DNA from: an uncultured Bacteroidia bacterium
GTDB lineage: Bacteria > Bacteroidota > Bacteroidia > Bacteroidales > UBA932
NCBI GenBank assembly: GCA_902789445.1
Contig: CADAOB010000005.1
Span: forward strand, 1 to 64,000
Direction: 5' to 3'
Length of the DNA stretch: 64,000 nucleotides
The notes below the pieces were generated by a model, which had not been told where the DNA came from, did no database searches, and saw nothing but the letters and a program-made list of their open reading frames with translations. A program made the position numbers and the translations under genes. Position 1 is the stretch's first letter, and each line of letters opens with the position of its first letter. Positions 53,367 to 62,378 of this stretch are shown here, piece by piece.

Positions 53367-54205
53367 ACCGTATCCATGAAATTCCGTTCCACGCGATTGA
53401 ACACGATGACAGAAAGGAAAAGCGTGACACACATGAAAACCGTGCTGTAGAGCAGCCCGCTCCAGGAGAGGGAGCCGCAGCCCAGGCAGCCGTACTTGAA
53501 GGCCTCGAAAACCGGGGTCAGCGGATTGAGTTCCAGCACCGTCCGGATGCGTCCGCTTGCCGCGCTGAGCGGATAGATGATCGGCGTGGCGTACATGAAG
53601 AGTTGCATGCCGAACGACACCAGGAATTTCAAGTCGCGGTACTTCGAAGTGACGGAAGAAATGATCAAGCCCCAGGAGAGTGCGTGAAAAGCCAGCAGCA
53701 GGACCAAAAAGGGGAAAAGCAGCAGCGCAGGACGCAGCGGCAACTGGGTGCCCGCGATGCGATACCCCACGTAAACGATGACAAAAAGCAGCAACTGGAT
53801 GAGCATTTTCACCAAGTTGGAGGTCAGGCCGGCAAGCGGGACGACGAGCCTGGGGAAATACACCTTCCCAAACACCCCGGCATTGCTCGTGAACACGTTC
53901 GACGAGACGTTGAACGAATCGCTGAAATAATTCCAGAGCATGATGCCGGACAGGTAGAAGAGCGGCTGCGGTGCCCCGTCGGTGGAGATTTTGGCCAGGC
54001 CGCCGAAGACGAACATGTACATCACCGTCGTAAAGACGGGTTGGATCAGGAACCACAACGGCCCGAGGATGGTCTGCTTGTAGAGCGTCACGATGTCGCG
54101 GCGCACATACATATACCACAGGTCACGGTATCGCCACAGACCTTTCAGGTCCAGGTCGAGCAGCCGTTTCTTCGGCCGGATCACCAGCGTCCAGTCGTCC
54201 GCCAT
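53363..54205 (-). CDS. wzm: ABC exporter permease (Wzm)
   Basis: The 280-residue membrane protein of the ABC-2 type has about six helices and the family start LKGLWRYRDLWYMYVRRDI, then ILGPLWFLIQPVFTTVMY. It forms the channel for the polysaccharide with Wzt. It lies three bases after the wzc stop. Confidence 0.93.
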   Translation of the reverse strand: MADDWTLVIRPKKRLLDLDLKGLWRYRDLWYMYVRRDIVTLYKQTILGPLWFLIQPVFTTVMYMFVFGGLAKISTDGAPQPLFYLSGIMLWNYFSDSFNVSSNVFTSNAGVFGKVYFPRLVVPLAGLTSNLVKMLIQLLLFVIVYVGYRIAGTQLPLRPALLLFPFLVLLLAFHALSWGLIISSVTSKYRDLKFLVSFGMQLFMYATPIIYPLSAASGRIRTVLELNPLTPVFEAFKYGCLGCGSLSWSGLLYSTVFMCVTLFLSVIVFNRVERNFMDTV

Positions 54206-54208
54206 CGT

Positions 54209-56629
54209 TTATTTGGAATCAGAAGAAGAATAGTAATTATTGTAATTATGGTAGCCGTACTTGTGATACCCGTATCGGTGGTAACCATACTTGTGGTAGC
54301 CGTAGTGGTCGGAGGAAGCATCCGTTCCGTTGAGAAGGACTGCCAGATTCGTGTATCGTTTCTCTTCATACCAGCTGTCGATCTCCGGCAGGAAGGTTTT
54401 TTCCAGCATTTTGGCCCGGATGACAAACAAGGTCAGGTCGACATAACGGTTGATAATGGATGCATCCGCCACGATCTCTACCGGCGGGCAGTCGATGAAG
54501 ACATAGTCATAGGCCGCCCGCGCCTCTTCCATCAGCTGCGCGAAACGCGGCGTATAAAGCAGTTCCGTCGGATTGGGCGGCAGCGCGCCACAAGGCAGGA
54601 CATCCACTTTTCCGAGCGCTGTGACCAAGTCCCGCCAATTGTCTTTCCGGCCGCTCAGATAGGTCGAAACGCCTTCGGAGGGTTGTCCGGCGTAAGAGGA
54701 AAGCGATGCTTTGCGCAAGTCGAGGTCGATGGCCAGGACTTTCTTGTCCTTCAGGCCTACCGCCGTGGACAGGTTGGCCGAGATGAAGGTCTTGCCGCTG
54801 CCCGGCGTCAGGGACGTCAGCATCACGACCTTATGGGACGCATCGAAGCCCAGCAGGAATTCCAGGTTGCTGCGCACCACGCGGAAAGCCTCGTTCATCA
54901 TGTTGCGGCTCTTCTCTATGACCAGCACCTCGGGCTTCTTGTCTTCTTTTTTCTTCTTCTTGAAAGACAGCTTCTTTTTCTTCTCGCTCATGGCGAGCGG
55001 AATCTCGCCGGCAAACGGTGTATGAAGCTGCTTCAGGTCGTCACGCCCCTGAACCGTCGTCTTGAAAAGTTCCTTGAGGAACAGCACCACGGCAGGAACA
55101 GCCAGGCCTAATGCCAGCGCCAGCAGGTAAATGTTGCGGGGCACCGGCTCGATGGGCGTCCAGCTGCCGTGCGGCGGCTCGACCAACTGGGTATTGTATG
55201 CGGTGAAAGCCTGGGACAGTTCATTTTCTTCGCGTGTCTGGAGCAGGAAAAGATAGAGCGACTCCTTGACCTTCTGCTGCCGTTCGACGGAAAGCAGGTA
55301 GTTTTCCTGTTTCGGGGCAGTGGCTACGCGGCTGACAGCCTGGCTCCGCGACGACTGCAGGGCCTGCTGCTGAGAACGCAGCATTGTCAGCTCACTGCTG
55401 AGGGCTTCGATGATCGAGCCGTGCAGGATACCGAGCTGCTTGTTCAAATCCAAAACGAGCGGATTCTGCGGCGAGGAGTAGGCCAGGTGGTTGTTGCGCT
55501 GGAGCACCAGGTTGTTGTATTCGGCGATGCGCTGTACGATGGCACCGTTCTCGATGCCCATGTTGAAAGGAATCTGCTGAGAATCATCCGCGTTGCTGAC
55601 CAGATAGTCATAGACCATCCGCACCTGGTGAATACGGCTGTCCAGCAAGGTCATCTGCTGTTCGATGTCATTGGCCCGTGCGAGCGCCTGTGCGCCGGAG
55701 GCGTGCGCATCGACAATCAGATTCTCGGACTTGTAGCTGGAGATGTTCTGTTCGACGCTGCCAAGCTCCTGCTCGATGACGGCGAGTCGTTCCCGGATAA
55801 AGTCGTTGGTACTGATGATCTTCCGGTTCCGTTCCTGCATCCATTGCTCGTTATAGACGGATACGAGCGTGTTGAGCACGTCTTCCGCCCGCGAAGGCGA
55901 GACATCCCGGTAATGGATGTCGATGACCGTGGAATTCTTGTCACGCAGGCCGGCATAAATGCGGCTGCGCACCCGTCCGGTCGCAGACTCAATGCCCGAG
56001 CGTCTCACATGCAGCTGACAGGCACTCTTCTGCTTGTAATAGGGCGACGGAACCACCGCGATGCGTCCGGCTTCCGTCTGGACGGTATCCCCCAGATGCA
56101 GCTGCACGGCCTCCGGGAAACGCTTTCCGCCCCGCTGCAGTTCCGCCAGCCGGACGCTTCCGTCCGCATTCAGCGATACATCCAGTCCCGCGCTCTCCCG
56201 GTCGCTCAAGTCCAGGAAACGAACCTGGAGCGGGAGATCCAGCCCATACACCGTTTTGTCGTAGAACGGGCCGTCCTGCGTATATTCCACGTCAAGGTTC
56301 AGGCGCCGGACGACTTCTTCCGCCACGATGGCCGTATTCATCATCAGGATCTCGTTGGCCAGGTTGGTCGGTGTCTGGGTGATGCCCAGTTCTTTCAGCG
56401 TACGGTCGGTATCGCTCACGTTCGACCTGACCATGATGGAAGCCGAACGGGCATAGACCGGCTGTTTGCTTTTCACATAGAAGAAAGCGGCGACCAGTGC
56501 GACAAGCAGGCAGAGCGCAAACCAGAACCAGTTGCGAAGGATAATACCCAGAATGTCCTTGATCATGACCGCCGGACTGCTTCCCTGGCGTCCGCCGGTA
56601 TTTCCAGTACGAATGATTTCTCTGTCCAT
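54209..56629 (-). CDS. wzc: Wzc-type chain-length regulator and tyrosine kinase
   Basis: The 806-residue inner-membrane protein has an N-terminal helix (33-51), a long periplasmic coiled-coil region, a second helix near 494-517, and a cytoplasmic BY-kinase domain with PGSGKTF (Walker A), AIDLDLRK (A') and FIDCPP (B). The C-terminal tail has many tyrosines in GYHKYGYHR-like repeats for autophosphorylation. A lysine-rich linker precedes the kinase. It works with Wza and the CpsB-like phosphatase. Confidence 0.95.
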   Translation of the reverse strand: MDREIIRTGNTGGRQGSSPAVMIKDILGIILRNWFWFALCLLVALVAAFFYVKSKQPVYARSASIMVRSNVSDTDRTLKELGITQTPTNLANEILMMNTAIVAEEVVRRLNLDVEYTQDGPFYDKTVYGLDLPLQVRFLDLSDRESAGLDVSLNADGSVRLAELQRGGKRFPEAVQLHLGDTVQTEAGRIAVVPSPYYKQKSACQLHVRRSGIESATGRVRSRIYAGLRDKNSTVIDIHYRDVSPSRAEDVLNTLVSVYNEQWMQERNRKIISTNDFIRERLAVIEQELGSVEQNISSYKSENLIVDAHASGAQALARANDIEQQMTLLDSRIHQVRMVYDYLVSNADDSQQIPFNMGIENGAIVQRIAEYNNLVLQRNNHLAYSSPQNPLVLDLNKQLGILHGSIIEALSSELTMLRSQQQALQSSRSQAVSRVATAPKQENYLLSVERQQKVKESLYLFLLQTREENELSQAFTAYNTQLVEPPHGSWTPIEPVPRNIYLLALALGLAVPAVVLFLKELFKTTVQGRDDLKQLHTPFAGEIPLAMSEKKKKLSFKKKKKEDKKPEVLVIEKSRNMMNEAFRVVRSNLEFLLGFDASHKVVMLTSLTPGSGKTFISANLSTAVGLKDKKVLAIDLDLRKASLSSYAGQPSEGVSTYLSGRKDNWRDLVTALGKVDVLPCGALPPNPTELLYTPRFAQLMEEARAAYDYVFIDCPPVEIVADASIINRYVDLTLFVIRAKMLEKTFLPEIDSWYEEKRYTNLAVLLNGTDASSDHYGYHKYGYHRYGYHKYGYHNYNNYYSSSDSK

Positions 56630-56637
56630 GGTTCAGA

Positions 56638-57483
56638 TCAGTTGCCGGGAGTTATCGGAATGAAACGGGTGACCAGCGTCACCAGCGAAATGACCAGCGA
56701 CGGAATGGATACCCAGAAGCCGAACGAACGGAACGTCGTGGCGTTGATGTCCGACTGGGCACGCCGTTTCGCATTGGGCTCCACATAGATCAGGTCGTTC
56801 TGCTGCAGATAGTACACCGGCGAATCATAGATGCTTCCCGTCTTGGTCAGGTCGATGGTGTAAGCATTCTGGACACCGTCCTCCGTCCGGAGGACCAGCA
56901 CGTTCTCCCGCTGTCCTTCGATGGTCAGGTCACCGGCCAGGGCAATGGCCTCGAGGATCGTGATCTGGTCGGTCGGAATCTCGATGCGTCCCTTGCGCCC
57001 GACTTCGCCGAGCACCGTGAAACTGAGGCCGGCATAGTCCACGATGACCGTCGGATCAAGAAGGAGCTGTGTCTCGATCAGTTTATCCTTGACCCGTTCC
57101 GCCACTTCGAGGCGCGTGAGTCCTTCTACCAGGACCCTGCCCAATGTCGGAATTTCAACATATCCTTCCGGGTCAACCGTATAGGAAAGGTACTGTCCCC
57201 CGCTGACGCCAGATCCGCCTCCGGAATTTGCGCCGTAGAGATTGGTACTGCCTATACTGGAAAGGTTGAACAAAGCGGACAATTCCCGGTCGCGGCTGAA
57301 CACCGTGATCCGGAGACGGTCGCCAGGTTTCAGTTTCAACTGTTGTGGCTGCTGCACCTCCATCGGAATGTCGCGCTGCAGGTCCTGCAGATAACTCACC
57401 TGTTCCGGTGCACCGCACGATGTGGCAAGGCAAAACAGGCAAATGCCCAGGACGACCGGGACAAGGCATCTGGAAAGATTCAT
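56638..57483 (-). CDS. wza: Polysaccharide export lipoprotein (Wza)
   Basis: The 281-residue outer-membrane lipoprotein has a lipobox (LATSC) near residue 23. The poly-export domain starts at KLKPGDRLRITVFSRDR, followed by SLBB-type repeats (FTVLGEVGRKG, ILEAIALAGDL). A hydrophobic C-terminus follows. The gene has a likely promoter at 57590-57597 and a leader of about 105 bases. Confidence 0.94.
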   Translation of the reverse strand: MNLSRCLVPVVLGICLFCLATSCGAPEQVSYLQDLQRDIPMEVQQPQQLKLKPGDRLRITVFSRDRELSALFNLSSIGSTNLYGANSGGGSGVSGGQYLSYTVDPEGYVEIPTLGRVLVEGLTRLEVAERVKDKLIETQLLLDPTVIVDYAGLSFTVLGEVGRKGRIEIPTDQITILEAIALAGDLTIEGQRENVLVLRTEDGVQNAYTIDLTKTGSIYDSPVYYLQQNDLIYVEPNAKRRAQSDINATTFRSFGFWVSIPSLVISLVTLVTRFIPITPGN

Positions 57484-57589
57484 AGAACTACTTATTAATC
57501 AAATGAATAAAGCTACGCTGACAGTCTCGCGCAAGCAAAACCGCATCATAGGTGACAAAAAAACAGGATGTAATACACCCATAAAGTCA

Positions 57590-57597
57590 CAAATATA
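57590..57597 (-). promoter_or_regulatory. Possible promoter between upxY and wza
   Basis: On the minus strand this reads TATATTTG, a full -7 match, but no good -33 lies upstream. The 123-base gap between upxY and wza is large for the locus and may hold a leader that needs UpxY. Confidence 0.5.
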
Positions 57598-57606
57598 AGG
57601 AAAAAA

Positions 57607-58131
57607 TCAGACTTTTTCCAGCCATGCGCGCGGAACTTGCGCACGGGCCCACAGAACGCCCATCAAACCGACGACCACATAGGTGCGCCCCAGCAGCTCC
57701 AGCACATAACCTTCCACTCCCTTGAGAGAGCCTTCGACCACGCGGACCCGGTCGCCCAGCTCCAAGGGCTGGTCCACAAGACCGCCCTCTTCTATCGAGC
57801 AATCGAATACCTTGCGGAAGTCCTCCATTTCCTTGTCGCGGACAACCATCATCCGGTGCGTGGCACAGTCAATCATCCAGGTCATCGGCAGCCGGTAATC
57901 AGCCACCAGCGAACAGGCCTCGGCCTTGGTAGCCCGCACGAACACCAGATTGGTGGCCAATGGCTTTTCCGTCATGCGACGGCCGCTGCGTCCCGCCCGC
58001 TTGACAGGGACCCGGTTCGTCGGCACGAAATGCTCTATCTCCCGATTTGCCAACCAGTCGCGGATTTTGATTTCCTGCCGGAAATATCGGGTACGGGCCA
58101 CGAACCAGTGCGGAGTAATATCCAATGCCAT
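57607..58131 (-). CDS. upxY: UpxY-family transcription antiterminator, operon leader gene
   Basis: First gene of the polysaccharide locus, in the normal place for UpxY. The 174-residue protein has an NGN domain (HWFVARTRYFRQE, IEHFVPTNR) and a KOW motif (VRVVEGSLKGVEGYV), ending PRAWLEKV. It should bind RNA polymerase and reduce pausing or termination in the leader. The start at 58131 gives MALDITPHW; an upstream TTG is less likely. A paralogue is encoded at 1782-2294. Confidence 0.92.
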   Translation of the reverse strand: MALDITPHWFVARTRYFRQEIKIRDWLANREIEHFVPTNRVPVKRAGRSGRRMTEKPLATNLVFVRATKAEACSLVADYRLPMTWMIDCATHRMMVVRDKEMEDFRKVFDCSIEEGGLVDQPLELGDRVRVVEGSLKGVEGYVLELLGRTYVVVGLMGVLWARAQVPRAWLEKV

Positions 58132-58154
58132 TTTCGTTGACAAGATTGATTATA

Positions 58155-58162
58155 CAAATATG
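58155..58162 (-). promoter_or_regulatory. Probable upxY promoter, -7 element
   Basis: On the minus strand this reads CATATTTG, one mismatch from TAnnTTTG. It lies 24 bases before the upxY ATG. No clear -33 element is present, and the inverted repeats of an invertible promoter are absent. Confidence 0.45.
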
Positions 58163-58205
58163 GAAAAAAAAACGGTTTCTTCGCCATCTGTTGCAAGCTT
58201 TTCAT

Positions 58206-58213
58206 TAAATTTG
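58206..58213 (+). promoter_or_regulatory. Promoter of the SGNH hydrolase gene, -7 element
   Basis: TAAATTTG matches TAnnTTTG and lies 20 bases before the ATG at 58233. It diverges from the upxY promoter. Confidence 0.62.
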
Positions 58214-58232
58214 TTGTACAAATCGTTATGTC

Positions 58233-59327
58233 ATGAAGCGTTTCCTCCTCCTGTCCCTGCCGGTTCTTGCCCTTCTGCTCCCGGCCCCGTCTTTCGCCCA
58301 GAAAGCATCGGAACTCAATTATGTCGATGCCCGCAACCTGATGCTCATCAACCAAGGTTACGACAACACCGAACTTTATTACTCGAGACTTCCCGAGGAC
58401 CTGAAGTCACAGACCCGGAAAGGCGTCTGGGACCTCGGCCTCAACTCCGCCGGCCTGGCCATCCGCTTCTCGACCGACAGCCGCACCATCGGCTTCCGCT
58501 GGACGCTGCTCAACAACTTCATCATGCACCATATGGCCGGAACGGGCATCCGCGGCATCGACCTGTACATCCTCGACGAGAATGACCACTGGCAGTTCAT
58601 CGGCACGGGCATCCCCAACGGGAAAGACACGACCAAAACCCAGATCGTCGTCAGCGGCATGGAAGGCAAGGACCACGAGTATATGGCCTATCTGCCGCTC
58701 TACGACGGCGTGACCAAAGTGGAGGTCGGCGTGACCAGGAATGCGTCCATCGGCATGCCCCATCGCGACCTGCTGACCAAAGGCAAGGAGAAACCCCTGG
58801 TCTTCTACGGCACCAGCATCACCCAGGGCGGCTGCGCCTCCCGCCCGGGCATGGTCTATACCTCTATTATAAGCCGCGCCCTGCAGAAAGAATGCGTCAA
58901 CCTGGGATTCAGCGGCAACGCCCGGATGGACAAGTCGATGGCCGAGGCCGTTGCCCGCATCGACGCCGACCAGTATGTGATTGCCTGCCTGGAGAACTGT
59001 ACGATCAAGGTCATGCAGGACAGCGCCTGGTATTTCCTGACCTACCTGGGAAAGAAACGGCCGGATGCCCCCATCTACATGGTCGAGCACATCTGGTTCT
59101 CCCATGCGGCCGTGAACAAGGAAGTCCACGACCAGATTGCCGAGAAGAACGCCTACTGGCATGAACTGTATCTGCGCCTGCGCAAAGAGGGATACAATAA
59201 TTTCCGCTACATCTCGGCCGACGGCCTGACGGGTCCCGACGGGGAAGGCGCCGTGGACGGCTGCCACCAGACCGACCTGGGATTCCTCAGGATGTCCGAA
59301 GAATTCCTACGGCACCTCAGGCGATGA
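58233..59327 (+). CDS. Secreted SGNH/GDSL hydrolase
   Basis: The 364-residue protein has a signal peptide (1-22). An N-terminal beta-sandwich (about 25-175) precedes the SGNH domain: nucleophile FYGTS (S195), GFSGNARMD (block II Gly), an Asn motif in CLENC, and DGCHQTDLG near the end with the catalytic Asp and His. Such enzymes remove acetyl or other acyl groups from carbohydrates outside the cell. Its place next to the capsule locus may be chance. Confidence 0.88.
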   Translation: MKRFLLLSLPVLALLLPAPSFAQKASELNYVDARNLMLINQGYDNTELYYSRLPEDLKSQTRKGVWDLGLNSAGLAIRFSTDSRTIGFRWTLLNNFIMHHMAGTGIRGIDLYILDENDHWQFIGTGIPNGKDTTKTQIVVSGMEGKDHEYMAYLPLYDGVTKVEVGVTRNASIGMPHRDLLTKGKEKPLVFYGTSITQGGCASRPGMVYTSIISRALQKECVNLGFSGNARMDKSMAEAVARIDADQYVIACLENCTIKVMQDSAWYFLTYLGKKRPDAPIYMVEHIWFSHAAVNKEVHDQIAEKNAYWHELYLRLRKEGYNNFRYISADGLTGPDGEGAVDGCHQTDLGFLRMSEEFLRHLRR

Positions 59328-59341
59328 ATGAGACGATAAAG

Positions 59342-59376
59342 AAAAAACGCACTGCCTTGAAAGACAGTGCGTTTTT
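59342..59376. terminator. Terminator between SGNH gene and tRNA-Pro
   Basis: AAAACGCACTG and CAGTGCGTTTT form a strong hairpin flanked by A and T runs, so it can work in both directions. Confidence 0.9.
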
Positions 59377-59387
59377 ATTTAAGTCTG

Positions 59388-59461
59388 TCGGGAAGAGGTG
59401 ACTCGAACACCCGACCTCTGCGTCCCGAACGCAGCGCGCTAGCCAACTGCGCCACTTCCCG
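59388..59461 (-). tRNA. tRNA-Pro (anticodon CGG)
   Basis: On the minus strand the acceptor arms CGGGAAG and CTTCCCG pair fully, the anticodon loop is TTCGGGA (anticodon CGG), and the T loop reads TTCGAGT. The 3' CCA is not encoded and must be added. Confidence 0.95.
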
Positions 59462-59504
59462 ATTTCCCGAATGGGACTGCAAATATAGTAACTTTTTTTA
59501 GAAT

Positions 59505-60038
59505 CTATCGGAAATTGTTCAAAATTGTGTTCCAAAGTACGATTCCGATGGAAACCGACACGTTGAGTGAGTGTTTGGTGCCGTACTGCGGGATCTCCAG
59601 GCACAGGTCGGATGCATCGACGACCTCCTGGGCAACCCCGTTCACCTCGTTGCCGAAGACGAAGGCATAGCGGCGGCTGGCCTCCGGGCGGAAGTCCTGC
59701 AGCTGCGTTGCATGTTCCGCCTGCTCGACGCTGACGATCGTGTAGTTTTCGGCCCGCAGCGCGGCCACCGCCTCCAGTGCCGTGTCAAAGTGCACCCAGT
59801 CCACGCTGAATTCGGCGCCCAGGGCGGCCTTGTGGATTTCCGGGGTGGGCGGCGTGGCGGAGATGCCGCAGAGACAGATCCTGCCGATCCGGAAGGCGTC
59901 GCAGGTACGGAATGCCGAACCGATGTTGTGCTGGCTGCGCACATTGTCGAGAACCAGGACAAACGGCTCCTTGGCGGCGTCCCGGTACTGCTGGACGCTG
60001 AGCCGCCCCAATTCACTGTTTTTCAGTTTCCGAAACAT
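59505..60038 (-). CDS. TrmH/SpoU-family RNA 2'-O-methyltransferase
   Basis: The 177-residue SPOUT enzyme has the knot motifs VLDNVRSQHNIGSAFRTCDAF, FVFGNEVNGV and LEIPQYGTKHSLNVSVSIGI. It methylates a ribose in tRNA or rRNA with SAM. It has no N-terminal RNA-binding domain, so it resembles TrmL-size members. A promoter lies at 60060-60067. Confidence 0.92.
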   Translation of the reverse strand: MFRKLKNSELGRLSVQQYRDAAKEPFVLVLDNVRSQHNIGSAFRTCDAFRIGRICLCGISATPPTPEIHKAALGAEFSVDWVHFDTALEAVAALRAENYTIVSVEQAEHATQLQDFRPEASRRYAFVFGNEVNGVAQEVVDASDLCLEIPQYGTKHSLNVSVSIGIVLWNTILNNFR

Positions 60039-60059
60039 CTTTTGTCAAAATTGCGGCAG

Positions 60060-60067
60060 CAAATATA
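60060..60067 (-). promoter_or_regulatory. Promoter of the TrmH-family gene, -7 element
   Basis: On the minus strand this reads TATATTTG and diverges from the glyA promoter, whose elements lie within 20 bases. Confidence 0.68.
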
Positions 60068-60078
60068 GGAATTTGTTT

Positions 60079-60086
60079 TATCTTTG
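60079..60086 (+). promoter_or_regulatory. glyA promoter, -7 element
   Basis: TATCTTTG matches the consensus. The expected start is near 60093, about 40 bases before the glyA ATG. Confidence 0.7.
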
Positions 60087-60134
60087 TAAATCTATTCCGA
60101 ATGAAGTAAACAAAATAATAAATTGCCAATCTAT

Positions 60135-61415
60135 ATGAAACAAGACGTTCAAATTTCCGACCTGATCCGCAAGGAAGAGGAGCGCCAGAGCGAAGGTATC
60201 GAGCTGATCGCATCTGAAAACTTTGTGAGCAAGCAGGTGCTTGAAGCACTCGGCAGCGTGTGCACCAACAAATATGCAGAGGGTTACCCCAGGGCCCGCT
60301 ACTACGGCGGATGCGAAGTTGTTGACCAGATCGAGCAGCTGGCCATCGACCGCCTGTGCAAACTTTTCGACGCCGAGTATGCCAATGTGCAGCCGCACTC
60401 GGGCGCCCAGGCCAACATGGCGGTGTTCTTCGCCTGCCTCCAGCCGGGCGACACCTTCATGGGTCTTGACCTGGCCCACGGCGGCCACCTGACGCACGGC
60501 TCCCCGGTCAACATGTCGGGCAAGATGTATCACGCCATCGGTTACCAGCTCAACAAGGAAACCGGCCTGGTCGATTACGACGATATGGAGCGCAAGGCGC
60601 TTGAATATAAACCGAAGCTCATCATCGGCGGTGCCTCCGCCTATTCCCGCGAATGGGACTGGGAGCGGATGCGCGCCATCGCCGACAAGGTGGGTGCCAT
60701 CTTCATGGTGGACATGGCGCACCCGGCCGGCCTGATCGCCGCCGGTCTGCTGAAGAACCCGGTGAAATATGCCCACATCGTGACCTCCACCACGCACAAG
60801 ACCCTCCGCGGTCCGCGCGGCGGCGTCATCCTCATCGGCAAGGATTTCGACAACCCGTGGGGCATCACCACGCCGAAGGGTGAGATCAAGAAGATGAGCG
60901 CCATGATCAACTCCGCCGTCTTCCCGGGCATCCAGGGCGGTCCGCTCGAGCACTGCATCGCCGCCAAAGCCGTGGCCTTCTACGAGGCCCTGCAGCCGGA
61001 ATTCCGCGACTACCAGGTCCAGGTCCAGAAGAACGCCAAGGCCCTGGCCGAGGCCTTCATCAAGAAGGGCTACTACATCGTCTCCGGCGGCACCGACAAC
61101 CACCTGATGCTGATCGACCTCCGTACGAAGTTCCCCGACCTGACGGGTAAAGTGGCCGAGAAAGCCCTGGTCCGCGCCGGCATCACCGTCAACAAGAACA
61201 TGGTGCCGTTCGACAGCCGCAGCGCCTTCCAAACCTCCGGTCTGCGCGTCGGCACGCCGGCCGTCACCTCCCGCGGTCTGGTCGAGAAGGACATGCCGGG
61301 CATCGTCGATCTGATCGACAAGGTGCTCTGCAATGTTGAAAACGACCAGGTGATCGAGGAAGTCCGCCAGCAGGTCAAGATGAAGATGAACGGCCTGCCG
61401 CTCAACCGCTGGTAG
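60135..61415 (+). CDS. glyA: Serine hydroxymethyltransferase
   Basis: It converts serine and tetrahydrofolate to glycine and methylene-tetrahydrofolate, with PLP. The 426-residue protein has ELIASENF, the PHSGAQAN loop, DMAHPAGL and the PLP lysine K222 in [14 protein letters not shown]. The ATG at 60135 (MKQDVQISD) is preferred over an in-frame TTG upstream. A terminator follows at 61438. Confidence 0.97.
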   Translation: MKQDVQISDLIRKEEERQSEGIELIASENFVSKQVLEALGSVCTNKYAEGYPRARYYGGCEVVDQIEQLAIDRLCKLFDAEYANVQPHSGAQANMAVFFACLQPGDTFMGLDLAHGGHLTHGSPVNMSGKMYHAIGYQLNKETGLVDYDDMERKALEYKPKLIIGGASAYSREWDWERMRAIADKVGAIFMVDMAHPAGLIAAGLLKNPVKYAHIVTSTTHKTLRGPRGGVILIGKDFDNPWGITTPKGEIKKMSAMINSAVFPGIQGGPLEHCIAAKAVAFYEALQPEFRDYQVQVQKNAKALAEAFIKKGYYIVSGGTDNHLMLIDLRTKFPDLTGKVAEKALVRAGITVNKNMVPFDSRSAFQTSGLRVGTPAVTSRGLVEKDMPGIVDLIDKVLCNVENDQVIEEVRQQVKMKMNGLPLNRW

Positions 61416-61437
61416 AAATACAAAAAGAACCTGAACC

Positions 61438-61472
61438 AAAAAGCCTTCCGACGCAGGTCGGAAGGCTTTTTT
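61438..61472. terminator. Terminator after glyA
   Basis: AAAAAGCCTTCCGAC and GTCGGAAGGCTTTTTT form a perfect hairpin. It is likely bidirectional and also serves the TPR gene on the minus strand. Confidence 0.92.
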
Positions 61473-61475
61473 CAT

Positions 61476-61760
61476 TCAAGGGTTCATCAGATCTTTGTTG
61501 ACGAAGCGCAGGATGTTGTAGATCGACTCGATGGCGGCGTCGGCCGGACCTTCGGGGTCGAGGAGCTTGGCCTTGTTGAGATGGTTGATGGCCTCGCCCC
61601 AGAGTTGCTGGCGCCGGTAGAGATTGCCCAGCATATACCAGCCGCTCGGATTGTCCGGCTCGCGCCGGACGAAGTCGCGCAAAGACTGATGCGCTTCTTC
61701 GAGCGCACCGGCCCGAAGAAGCGCTTCAATGTCTTGCAAAGTCAGCGGTTTACGATTCAT
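61476..61760 (-). CDS. Small TPR protein (94 aa)
   Basis: The chain holds two tetratricopeptide-like repeats (ALEEAHQSLRDFVRREPDNP and the following WYMLGNLYRRQQLWGEAINHL, with LDPEGPADAA after). It has no signal peptide. It begins 15 bases after rnfA and probably ends the rnf transcript. Its partner is unknown. Confidence 0.78.
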   Translation of the reverse strand: MNRKPLTLQDIEALLRAGALEEAHQSLRDFVRREPDNPSGWYMLGNLYRRQQLWGEAINHLNKAKLLDPEGPADAAIESIYNILRFVNKDLMNP

Positions 61761-61775
61761 CGTTCGTCGCGACGC

Positions 61776-62375
61776 TTACACCAGACCCGAGAAGCCCATG
61801 AAGGCAAGCGCCATGATACCGGCGGTCAGCAGGGCGATAGGGACACCCTTGAAGGCCTTGGGCACATTGCTCAGCTCGAGCTGTTCGCGGATACCGGCGA
61901 AAAGGATCAGCGCCAGGCCGTAGCCGATAGCCGTGGCGATGGCGAAGAGAACCGACTGGCCCAGGCCCAGCATGTGGGCGCCGGCACCGAAGTCATACTC
62001 GTTGGTGACCACCTGGATGGCCACACCCAGCACCACGCAGTTGGTGGTGATCAGCGGCAGGAAGATACCCAGGGCCTGGTAGAGCGAAGGGCTGATCTTC
62101 TTGATGATGATCTCGACCATCTGCACGAGCGAGGCGATCACCAGGATGAAGCTCACCGTCTGCAGGAATTCGATGTGGAGGGGCACCAGCACATAGTACT
62201 GGAGCAGGTAGGTAACCAGCGTGGCGATGGCCATCACAAAGGTCACGGCGGCGGTCATGCCGACGGCCGTACCGACTTTCTTGGAAACGCCCAGGAACGG
62301 GCACACGCCCAGGAACTGGCTCAGGACGACATTGTTGACGAATATCGCCGAAATGAAGATAAGCAGGATTTCCAT
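61776..62375 (-). CDS. rnfA: Ion-translocating oxidoreductase subunit RnfA
   Basis: The 199-residue inner-membrane protein has six helices and the motifs [20 protein letters not shown] and [16 protein letters not shown], which hold the cysteines that bind the membrane iron-sulfur centre shared with RnfE. It is part of the Rnf complex that couples ferredoxin oxidation with NAD to ion pumping. Confidence 0.95.
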   Translation of the reverse strand: MEILLIFISAIFVNNVVLSQFLGVCPFLGVSKKVGTAVGMTAAVTFVMAIATLVTYLLQYYVLVPLHIEFLQTVSFILVIASLVQMVEIIIKKISPSLYQALGIFLPLITTNCVVLGVAIQVVTNEYDFGAGAHMLGLGQSVLFAIATAIGYGLALILFAGIREQLELSNVPKAFKGVPIALLTAGIMALAFMGFSGLV

Positions 62376-62378
62376 CGT

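Noticed and set aside
52092..54119. A 675-aa fusion of the permease region and the ABC ATPase
   Set aside because: The first 250 residues are the shifted frame of the permease gene. The ATPase begins at 53366 with the usual N-terminus.
58132..58232. Invertible promoter in front of the capsule operon, as in Bacteroides fragilis
   Set aside because: The only inverted match is the pair of AT-rich -7 elements of the two divergent promoters (ACAAAT and ATTTGT). No recombinase gene or long inverted repeat is present.
59388..59461. Attachment site within tRNA-Pro
   Set aside because: No integrase gene and no second copy of the tRNA 3' end were seen in the window.
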